Position numbers and translations under genes: made by a program. From Deltaproteobacteria bacterium (lineage in GTDB: Bacteria > Desulfobacterota > Dissulfuribacteria > Dissulfuribacterales > UBA3076), in NCBI GenBank assembly GCA_027004315.1, contig JALTHV010000018.1, positions 1 to 15,394 on the forward strand: a stretch of DNA of 15,394 nucleotides. Reading direction: 5' to 3'. Shown piece by piece: positions 6,859 to 13,430 of this stretch. Under the pieces are notes generated by a model. That model ran no database searches. It had not been told where the DNA came from and worked only from the letters and a program-made list of their open reading frames with translations. Numbering within the stretch: the stretch's first letter is position 1; the number at the start of each line of letters is the position of its first letter.

Positions 6859-7336
6859 GGCCGATTAAATACCCTGCCTTCAATACCAGATTTGCTATAA
6901 TACCTGCTGCAACATCGTCCATCACAATACCCCATCCCCTGGGGAGCTTCCTTTCTATATAGTTTACCGGAAAGGGTTTCCAGATGTCAAAGAGACGAAA
7001 GAGCAGGAAGGCAACTATAATTGAAAGGGGTCTGAAGGGAATACCCGACAGGGCCAGGACCATGCCAGCCACCTCATCTATCACTATCTGGGAAGGATCT
7101 GTATGCCCCAGCAGAGACTCTGCCTTTCCGGAAATCCACACAGCTATCAGGACAAATATCAGCAAAAAGCCCAATTCCAAGGCAATCGGGAACTGTCTAA
7201 AGAGCCATTGGAGAGGGATCCCCAGGAGGCTCCCAAATGTACCAGGGGCCAGGGGAATTAATCCCAGTGATAGTCCACTTGCAAAAAATAAGACGGATTT
7301 ATCTCTAAAATCTAAGTTGTTGTCGCTTGGTTTCAA
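6848..7336 (-). CDS. pgpA: Phosphatidylglycerophosphatase A
   Basis: PgpA removes the terminal phosphate of phosphatidylglycerol phosphate in the inner membrane, completing phosphatidylglycerol synthesis. The 162 residues fit the family. The visible signatures are LAPGTFGSLLG at 29-39, IDEVAGM at 86-92, FRLFDIWKPFP at 113-123 and MDDVAAG at 139-145; the acidic residues of these motifs coordinate the metal. Several hydrophobic segments (about 17-45, 52-70, 92-118 and 143-158) fit an integral membrane protein. The start is a TTG at 7336, as no in-frame ATG lies before the first motif. CAGGT on the minus strand about 7 bases upstream could serve as a weak ribosome site. It follows larC after 35 bp and overlaps cinA. 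Confidence 0.93.
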   Translation of the reverse strand: MKPSDNNLDFRDKSVLFFASGLSLGLIPLAPGTFGSLLGIPLQWLFRQFPIALELGFLLIFVLIAVWISGKAESLLGHTDPSQIVIDEVAGMVLALSGIPFRPLSIIVAFLLFRLFDIWKPFPVNYIERKLPRGWGIVMDDVAAGIIANLVLKAGYLIGHAW

Positions 7337-7371
7337 GAAAATTACCTGATTTCAGGTGAAGATATGCATTC

Positions 7372-8544
7372 TTAATCTATGAAATCTTCAATCGACACTA
7401 GGCCCACGGCCTGATAGACCTCGCCCAGAGGGACATTGACCCTATGTGCCACTCTTTTACAGTCTTCATATTCAGGAGATATGGTAGATTTCCCATTAGG
7501 CCTTGTGATCAATTTTGCCCGCACATTGCCCCAGGGAGTAGGGATCATGCCTATCCTCCTAGGCAAGATATATCTCATGGACCGGGTAAGGCGTATCCCT
7601 GAAGTCGTAGACTCCTCAAACAGGACCCTGCTGAGTCTGTCTTCGTAGCCAGGCAGGGCCATCACCCTGATCTCAACCCCGGGACGGTTTTTTTTCATGT
7701 GTATAGGAGACATAACTACATCTAGGGCACCCATTTCAAACAGACGTTCCATAATATATTCATACCACTCGGGATTCATATCATCTATATGACTTTTTAG
7801 TTCTACCACCACTGATCCTTCTTCAAAGGATTGGACCTCACCTAACCAGATGCGAAGGAGATTGGCCTGCTGTGGGATGTCCCTTGAACCCGCTCCATAC
7901 CCGATTTTTTTCACGCACATCTCTGGAAAGGTCCTAAAATTGTCTGTCAGCACCTTTATCAGGGCTGCCCCTGTGGGGGTGACCAGTTCCCATCCTCCAT
8001 CTACTCCATAGACCGGTACATGCCTCAATAGTTCCGCACAGGCAGGGGCAGGTAGAGGCATCCTGCCATGCTCACAGTCTACCCAGCCCCTGGCCAATGG
8101 AATGGGAGAGCAAAAAAGTCCTTCTACAGAGAGATATGCCAGCCCGCTAATAGTACCAACAATATCCAATATGGTATCCACTGCCCCGATTTCGTGGAAA
8201 TGGACTGCCTCTAGTGGACAGCCATGCACCTTGGATTCTACCTGAGCAAGCTGGGTAAATACCTCAAGAGAACGCCGCATTATCCCAGGCGATAGATCAG
8301 ACCTGGCAAGAATTGCCTCTACATCTCGTAGATTCCTGAAAGGCTGAGGTCCAGGTCCACGAATCTTGACCTGGATGCCTCTTATTCCCTGCCTCTTGAC
8401 CTCCCCAACATCGATTACTGTGCCCTCAAGACCCAACCTCTCTGGAAGGGACTTTAATCCTGTTTCAGGCCAGCCTGCATCAATCAGGGCACCCAAGAGC
8501 ATATCCCCACTCACTCCAGAGAAACAGTCAAGAAAGGCCTGCAT
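7372..8544 (-). CDS. larC: Nickel-pincer cofactor biosynthesis protein LarC
   Basis: LarC is the CTP-dependent cyclometallase that inserts nickel into the pincer nucleotide cofactor of lactate racemase and related LarA enzymes. The frame is open from 8583, but I start it at ATG 8544. This gives 390 residues beginning MQAFLDCFSGVSGDM, the normal family opening, and leaves 2 bp after the upstream stop. Motifs visible are FDCF-like LDCFSGVSGDM at 5-15, VHFHEIGAVDTI at 114-125, VTPTGAAL at 188-195, HIDDMNPEW at 252-260 and HMKKNRPG at 282-289. The gene is a single uninterrupted frame, unlike the programmed-frameshift larC of Lactiplantibacillus. No larA, larB or larE is present in the window, so the partners must be elsewhere. 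Confidence 0.92.
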   Translation of the reverse strand: MQAFLDCFSGVSGDMLLGALIDAGWPETGLKSLPERLGLEGTVIDVGEVKRQGIRGIQVKIRGPGPQPFRNLRDVEAILARSDLSPGIMRRSLEVFTQLAQVESKVHGCPLEAVHFHEIGAVDTILDIVGTISGLAYLSVEGLFCSPIPLARGWVDCEHGRMPLPAPACAELLRHVPVYGVDGGWELVTPTGAALIKVLTDNFRTFPEMCVKKIGYGAGSRDIPQQANLLRIWLGEVQSFEEGSVVVELKSHIDDMNPEWYEYIMERLFEMGALDVVMSPIHMKKNRPGVEIRVMALPGYEDRLSRVLFEESTTSGIRLTRSMRYILPRRIGMIPTPWGNVRAKLITRPNGKSTISPEYEDCKRVAHRVNVPLGEVYQAVGLVSIEDFID

Positions 8545-8546
8545 TT

Positions 8547-9284
8547 TTATCCCATATCCTTGAGGCTGTGCACCTCTATCCATTGGTAGATTCGCTCACG
8601 GTAGTACCAGCTGGGTACCAGCACCAATACAGAGATAATCAAGACGCTAAAGAAACCTACCATATTCCCGCTATAGATATTTGCTCCCTGAAGTGTCAAT
8701 ACCAGGGTCCCAGGTATGCGGCCCAATACAACTATAGCCAGAAAGGCCTGCCAGGGCATGCGGCTCAGTCCCAAGAAATAACACAGAAAGTCCTTTGGAA
8801 AGCCAGGGAACAGAAACAGTATAAAAAAGACAAAGAGACCCTGATGCTCGGCAAGGTGTTCAAACCTGGCATAGCTGGGAGAGCGGAGAAGCCACGACCT
8901 CACCAGGTGTCTGAACTGACGGGATATAAGAAAGGCAGCCATCGATCCCAGGGTAAGACCAACTATAGAATAAAAGAGACCCAACCACTCCCCAAAGAGA
9001 AAACCACCGACAAAGCCCGTTGCCTCACCAGGGACAGGAGATACTATAACTTGAAGGGCCTGAAGCGCAATAAAGGCAAAGGGGGCCAAGAAACCCAGAG
9101 AGAGGATATATCTTCGTACAGACTCTCGTTCACCAAATATCTGTAGCAGTCTTTGGCAGAGAGACCACAATTCATATCTCCAAGACCAAAGAAACCAAGA
9201 TGTCAAGAGCAAACCCAGGGCAAAAAGGGCCCAAACCTTGTAACCCAAATGCCATGATCTGCCTCTATTCACATTCGGTCTCAA
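8547..9284 (-). CDS. TVP38/TMEM64 (DedA-like) membrane protein
   Basis: This is an integral inner-membrane protein of the VTT/SNARE-associated family, whose members are implicated in lipid scrambling or envelope homeostasis. It has 245 residues and a hydrophobic N-terminal helix at about 16-35. The family core starts with SPVPGEATGFVGGFLFGEWLG (about 82-102) and a GSMAAFLISR segment follows. The second re-entrant region is FLFPGFPKDFLCYFLG (about 157-172), and GRIPGT lies near 189-194. A C-terminal membrane helix is at about 210-227. The most upstream start is a TTG at 9284 that overlaps the nadB stop (TTGA). A GTG at 9272 is an alternative, and no ATG is available nearby. The exact transported lipid or role cannot be read from the sequence. 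Confidence 0.87.
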   Translation of the reverse strand: MRPNVNRGRSWHLGYKVWALFALGLLLTSWFLWSWRYELWSLCQRLLQIFGERESVRRYILSLGFLAPFAFIALQALQVIVSPVPGEATGFVGGFLFGEWLGLFYSIVGLTLGSMAAFLISRQFRHLVRSWLLRSPSYARFEHLAEHQGLFVFFILFLFPGFPKDFLCYFLGLSRMPWQAFLAIVVLGRIPGTLVLTLQGANIYSGNMVGFFSVLIISVLVLVPSWYYRERIYQWIEVHSLKDMG

Positions 9285-10897
9285 ATTTTTTGCAGGATAG
9301 TATCTCTACGCCAGTTCCAGTCATCTTTGTAGGGATAGTCCAGGGTGAAGTGCCCCCCTCTGCTCTCCTTCCGCTGGCTGGCGGCCATAACAATGAGCTC
9401 TGCTACCTGTGCCAGATTCCTCAGCTCTATAAAATCCCGGGTAAGGGTATAGTCCCAGTAGTGCCGCTGGATTTCATCTAGGATTGGCAAGAGGCGTTCT
9501 TTGGCCAACCCAAGTCTCTTTGTGCTGCGGACAATGCCGACATAGTTCCACATCAGGCGCCGAATTACATCCCAGTTGTGGGAGATAAGGATGGCCTCTT
9601 TCATATCCATAGCCCCGCCAATATCCCATGGAGGGACCTGGGGAAAGGCCCTTGATCTCAATTGAGGGAAAATCTCCCTAGTCCTCAAAAAGGCCTGATG
9701 GGCCATAACAAGTCCCTCCAGGAGGGAATTTGATGCCAGACGGTTGGCTCCGTGCAGGCCAGTACATGCAGTCTCTCCCAGGGCAAAGAGGCCTTCGAGG
9801 TCTGCCTCTCCATATTTATTTGTGACTACCCCTCCACACATGTAGTGGGCCGCAGGCACGACCGGTATGGGCTCCTTTGTGATGTCGATTCCATATCGCA
9901 GGCACATCTTATAGATGTTTGGGAAACGCCCCTGGATAAAATCCGCTGAGCGATGGCTTATATCCAGGTATACGCACTCCTTTCCACTATTTTTTAATTC
10001 CGTATCTATGGCCCTTGCAACTACATCCCTTCCAGCGAGCTCCTTCCGCTCTGGATCATACTTTTCCATAAAGGGCCGGAATTCAGGGTCCAAAAGCCTG
10101 GCTCCCTCTCCCCGAAGTGCCTCTGATATGAGGAAATTTTTGGCCTCGGCGTGATATAGGCATGTGGGATGGAACTGCACAAATTCCAAATTTGCAACCC
10201 TGGCCCCGGCACGATAGGCTATGGCTATACCTGCACCTGTAGCCACATCAGGATTGCTGGTATATAAATAGACCTTGCCGGCTCCACCTGTGGCTAGCAC
10301 TGTTATCGGGGCCAGGAAGGTGCGGACCGTACCGGTATCTACATCGAGTATATAGGCCCCAAGGCAACGTCCCTTCTCTGTTTCATCAGATGGGCATTTC
10401 CTGACTTTGTTCTCAGTGATGAGGTCTATTGCTATATGGTCTTCAAGAACCTCTACAGAAGATAATTGGCTTACCCTGTCCACCAGAGTCCTCTGTATCG
10501 CCCGCCCGGTAAAGTCCTCGGCATGTACTATGCGGCGTCGAGAGTGCTCCCCCTCTTTTCCCAGGTCCAACCGGTCAGGATTATTTGGGTCCCTGTTAAA
10601 GGGCACGCCCAGGTCTATCAGTTCCCTTATACGGTCTGGCCCTTGCGTGACGATCATGTCGACTATGTCCTCATGGGACAGACCATCCCCTGCAAATAAG
10701 GTATCCTGTCGATGCAGGTCAAAATTGTCATCAGGACCAAAGACACAGGCAACACCCCCCTGGGCCAAGTTGGTTGCTGTGTCAGACTTGGATTTTTTGG
10801 TGACCACTGTCACGTGTCCCAAAGGAGCGAGCTTTATGGCAAGACTCAGCCCGGCTATCCCACTCCCTATGATCAGAAAATCAGTTTTATTTTCCAT
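9281..10897 (-). CDS. nadB: L-aspartate oxidase
   Basis: NadB is a cytoplasmic FAD flavoprotein that oxidises L-aspartate to iminoaspartate, the first step of de novo NAD synthesis; NadA then makes quinolinate. The 538 residues match the family. The FAD dinucleotide site GSGIAG is at 11-16, followed by TNLAQGGVA at 42-50. EGEHSRRRIVHAEDFTG lies at about 115-131 and QFHPT at 241-245. Arg290 in AGRDVVAR and His351 in HYMCGG match the active-site positions of the Escherichia coli enzyme. LHGANRLASNSLLEG is at 381-395 and the helical C-terminal domain is complete. No nadA or nadC is nearby. The start codon lies about 48 bp from the 35-bp palindromic element in the thyX-nadB gap, and the stop overlaps the next gene by 4 bp. 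Confidence 0.96.
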   Translation of the reverse strand: MENKTDFLIIGSGIAGLSLAIKLAPLGHVTVVTKKSKSDTATNLAQGGVACVFGPDDNFDLHRQDTLFAGDGLSHEDIVDMIVTQGPDRIRELIDLGVPFNRDPNNPDRLDLGKEGEHSRRRIVHAEDFTGRAIQRTLVDRVSQLSSVEVLEDHIAIDLITENKVRKCPSDETEKGRCLGAYILDVDTGTVRTFLAPITVLATGGAGKVYLYTSNPDVATGAGIAIAYRAGARVANLEFVQFHPTCLYHAEAKNFLISEALRGEGARLLDPEFRPFMEKYDPERKELAGRDVVARAIDTELKNSGKECVYLDISHRSADFIQGRFPNIYKMCLRYGIDITKEPIPVVPAAHYMCGGVVTNKYGEADLEGLFALGETACTGLHGANRLASNSLLEGLVMAHQAFLRTREIFPQLRSRAFPQVPPWDIGGAMDMKEAILISHNWDVIRRLMWNYVGIVRSTKRLGLAKERLLPILDEIQRHYWDYTLTRDFIELRNLAQVAELIVMAASQRKESRGGHFTLDYPYKDDWNWRRDTILQKI

Positions 10898-10936
10898 TCA
10901 AATATATCCATTTTATTGAGAAATTACTCCACTATT

Positions 10937-10987
10937 ATTTAATCGTAACTGTTGACCGAGGGGAAATATAAACGGTTACATTTAATC
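10937..10987. repeat. Exact 8-bp duplication ATTTAATC around the 35-bp element
   Basis: ATTTAATC occurs at 10937-10944 and 10980-10987, abutting both GTAAC ends with no mismatch. It shows the 35-bp palindrome arrived by transposition. Confidence 0.88.
10945..10979. mobile_element. 35-bp minimal GTAAC-family palindromic element
   Basis: It starts GTAACTGTTGAC and ends with AAACGGTTAC; the outermost GTAACYGTT pairs well and the centre (GAGGGG) is not palindromic. It is the smallest copy in the window, little more than two terminal repeats. It sits in the 92-bp gap between thyX and nadB, downstream of the thyX stop by 2 bp on its duplicated side, where a hairpin in the transcript could affect mRNA ends or nadB expression. 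Confidence 0.82.
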
Positions 10988-10989
10988 TA

Positions 10990-11958
10990 TTAATCTCCCA
11001 AAGCAAGGTCATCTCTGATGGGTCCAAATACCGCTGGAAAACGCCTGGCAAATTCAGGAAGGAGGGCCAGCATGATCTCCCTCATTGAGGGATCAGCGGC
11101 CTTTGATGTCCTGAGACGCAGTATATGCATCCATTCCTCAAGGGTAGCATGGACCATTATCTCAGTCTTGCAAGAGTTTGGAAGGACAGTCCGAGCGGCC
11201 TGTGGAGAGCTGGTCTTGAGGAGATCTAGGTAGATTTTTTCTGTATAGGACATTGCATCTAACCATAGCTGGTATTCGTCAGACCCCTCTCTAAAGAAAC
11301 ATGGACGGATGAATGCCACCTCACCTCCAAAACGGGCCTCACCATATCTGCAATAACGCTGGGATTCCTGAAGATATGAGGCGATTCTATGGCGCACCAA
11401 CTCGTGGGTAACTGCCCTGTTTACTGTCAGGTGGACCAAGAGCGTCCGGTGTCTGATGAGCTGTTTTATGGGGAGCTGATCAATCTCCTTCGGGGTCAAG
11501 AGGCGGACAACGATGCTATCTTGTGGTATCCAGCCATGAGAAGGGATAAGATCACTAAATAGAACTGGATAGCACTCTGAAAGCAACTTTGATACGGCCT
11601 TTACAACTTTTAGATCCCGATGCCCCCGGGCGAGATCTCTAAAGACCCTTGGATTTCCAGAGAGCAGATACCGCTTCCGTTCCAGTTTATCAACCTGGCA
11701 AAATCTGGGTATCCTCTCAAAAAATCTGTGCATGGTGGACTCGCTGTCCACCACCACCTCAGTCACGATTTGGCCCATCTCAAGGACCGATTCATGACCA
11801 CGTTTTATAATCCCCTTGATAAAGGGCCCGGCTGAATCTGGAGATATCCTGTCTTCGCTTTTGTAGCAGACCCGCCCACAACGCTCTATCTGCTCAGGCA
11901 GCCTTCCCTGACGAAAATCTTCATCCAACACCACAAAAGATGGGTCTATAACCTTCAT
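10990..11958 (-). CDS. thyX: FAD-dependent thymidylate synthase ThyX, long form
   Basis: ThyX makes dTMP from dUMP using methylenetetrahydrofolate and reduced flavin, replacing ThyA. The signature RHRx7S is intact as RHRIASYLQES at 189-199. Other family segments are GHESVLEM near 54-61, a LPNSCKTEI substrate segment near 257-265 and a terminal LRTSKAADPSMREI helix. At 322 residues it is longer than the common 210-260; the extra length lies mostly between about 85 and 170, between the GHESVLE segment and the signature. The frame is intact, so this is likely a lineage-specific insertion rather than damage. A strong GAGGGGG ribosome site precedes the ATG by 7 bases. Confidence 0.93.
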   Translation of the reverse strand: MKVIDPSFVVLDEDFRQGRLPEQIERCGRVCYKSEDRISPDSAGPFIKGIIKRGHESVLEMGQIVTEVVVDSESTMHRFFERIPRFCQVDKLERKRYLLSGNPRVFRDLARGHRDLKVVKAVSKLLSECYPVLFSDLIPSHGWIPQDSIVVRLLTPKEIDQLPIKQLIRHRTLLVHLTVNRAVTHELVRHRIASYLQESQRYCRYGEARFGGEVAFIRPCFFREGSDEYQLWLDAMSYTEKIYLDLLKTSSPQAARTVLPNSCKTEIMVHATLEEWMHILRLRTSKAADPSMREIMLALLPEFARRFPAVFGPIRDDLALGD

Positions 11959-11965
11959 ACAAATA

Positions 11966-11972
11966 CCCCCTC
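11966..11972 (-). promoter_or_regulatory. Ribosome binding site of thyX
   Basis: GAGGGGG on the minus strand, 7 bases before the thyX ATG, is the clearest Shine-Dalgarno in the window and supports the chosen start. Confidence 0.7.
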
Positions 11973-11996
11973 AAGCACCCAACACCTGAACGAAAT

Positions 11997-13430
11997 CTAA
12001 TCATCTCCTAAATAGAAGGCCTTATATGCCCCTTTGGTCATAAACAGGTCGGCCTTATGGGCTATCTCGAAGGGTGAGTGCATATTGAGCAGTGGAGGAC
12101 CTGCATCTATAATATCTATACCACGCTGGGCAAAATATTTGGCTACTGTCCCTCCTCCTCCCTCATCCACCTTGCCCATTTCCCCTGCCTGCCAGATGAT
12201 TCCAGCACTGTTCCAGATACGTCTCAACCAATTGACATATTCAGCGTGGGCATCATTGGCAGAATACTTTCCCCCAGAACCAGTATATTTAGTGAGGCAG
12301 ATCCCGTGCCCAATAAGTGCATCATTGTGCTCTTCATGGACTTCTTTATAGTTAGGGTCTATACCCGCCGTAACGTCTGCCGAAATAGCCTTTGAGGCCA
12401 TAAGTATACTAACAAGACTATCTGCCTCTATAGAAGACCCACAGTGCCGCATGATGTCATAGGCTACTGCCTCAAAAAAACTGGATTTGGCCCCTGTATT
12501 CCCATCACTACCTATCTCTTCCTTATCGAGAAAAAGGGCAAGCGCAGTGACTGGAGGTCCTTTGAGTTCCAGGATGGCATTGAGAGAGGCGTATGCACAG
12601 GACCTGTCATCCTGCCCATAGCCACCTACAAAGGCACCATCGAGGCCGACATCCCTGCAAGGACCTGCAGGGACTATTTCCAACTCTGCACTTATCAGGT
12701 CCTCTTCTACCAGGCCATATCTCTCGTTCAGGATCTTTAAAAGCCTTAGCCTTACAGCGTCCTTCAGGTCTTCAGGCCCCAATAAAGGGATGCCACCCAT
12801 TAATATATTGAGCTTCTCTGCCGGTATGGCCTCTGAAGCCTTCTTTTGAGCCTGTACTTTATGGGCAAGATGCGGCAAAAGGTCATTTATTGTGAATACT
12901 GGGTCATGAGAACCCTCACCGAGTTCAATATGAACTGTAGACCCATCTCCTTTTAGTATCAGGCCATGTATGGCAAGGGGACGGGCTACCCAGTGAAACT
13001 TCTTGATTCCTCCATAGTAATGGGTCTTCAAAAAGGCCATCTCTGACTCTTCATAGATAGGATTCTGCTTCAGATCCAAACGGGGAGAATCTATGTGCGA
13101 GGCAATAAGCCTGATTCCATTAGAGATAGGGGCCTTCCCTATCACGGCAAGGGCAGCGGCCTTTCCCCTGAACGTCCATAAAAGCCGGCCATCTTTGGCC
13201 CCGGCCTGTCTAAATGGTACGAATCCCTTTTTTTGTGCTAGATCCGTTATAGTCTCAACGGATTCCCGCTCTGTCTTTGCCTTACTTATAAAGCCCCTGT
13301 AGCTATCGGCATATAAAAAGGCCTCTTTGCGGTCTCTTGCCGAAAGCCGATGCCATACAGGCCTTCGAGGGCGACACAGGTCTTTCTCAAGGCGCTTCCA
13401 CTCGGTCTTAGAAAGGCGTTTCTCATTCAT
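11997..13430 (-). CDS. apeB: M18-family metallo-aminopeptidase (aspartyl aminopeptidase type)
   Basis: This is a cytoplasmic dinuclear zinc aminopeptidase of family M18, expected to cleave N-terminal residues (acidic ones in characterised aspartyl aminopeptidases) from peptides. It has 477 residues, normal for the family. Visible metal and catalytic motifs are SHIDSPRLDLK (His112), YGQDDRS (Asp274 region), DKEEIGSDGNTGA (Glu304/Glu305), SADVTAG (Asp353) and MHSPFEIAHKAD (His451). All expected ligands are present. The ATG overlaps the stop of the upstream glycosyltransferase gene by 4 bp, and an AGGAAGAG-type site lies in that gene's last codons, so the two are translationally coupled. Substrate preference cannot be told from sequence; the symbol apeB is used for the family. 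Confidence 0.9.
   Translation of the reverse strand: MNEKRLSKTEWKRLEKDLCRPRRPVWHRLSARDRKEAFLYADSYRGFISKAKTERESVETITDLAQKKGFVPFRQAGAKDGRLLWTFRGKAAALAVIGKAPISNGIRLIASHIDSPRLDLKQNPIYEESEMAFLKTHYYGGIKKFHWVARPLAIHGLILKGDGSTVHIELGEGSHDPVFTINDLLPHLAHKVQAQKKASEAIPAEKLNILMGGIPLLGPEDLKDAVRLRLLKILNERYGLVEEDLISAELEIVPAGPCRDVGLDGAFVGGYGQDDRSCAYASLNAILELKGPPVTALALFLDKEEIGSDGNTGAKSSFFEAVAYDIMRHCGSSIEADSLVSILMASKAISADVTAGIDPNYKEVHEEHNDALIGHGICLTKYTGSGGKYSANDAHAEYVNWLRRIWNSAGIIWQAGEMGKVDEGGGGTVAKYFAQRGIDIIDAGPPLLNMHSPFEIAHKADLFMTKGAYKAFYLGDD

Noticed and set aside
7344..7357. Perfect short palindrome ACCTGA-TT-TCAGGT between larC and pgpA
   Set aside because: It is too short to be more than suggestive, has no T-run, and one arm coincides with the likely pgpA ribosome site; I could not support an operator or terminator.
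8568..9146. Long plus-strand open frame of 192 codons opposite the TVP38-like gene
   Set aside because: The minus-strand protein has clear family motifs and tight overlaps with its neighbours; the plus-strand product has no recognisable domain and an implausible composition.
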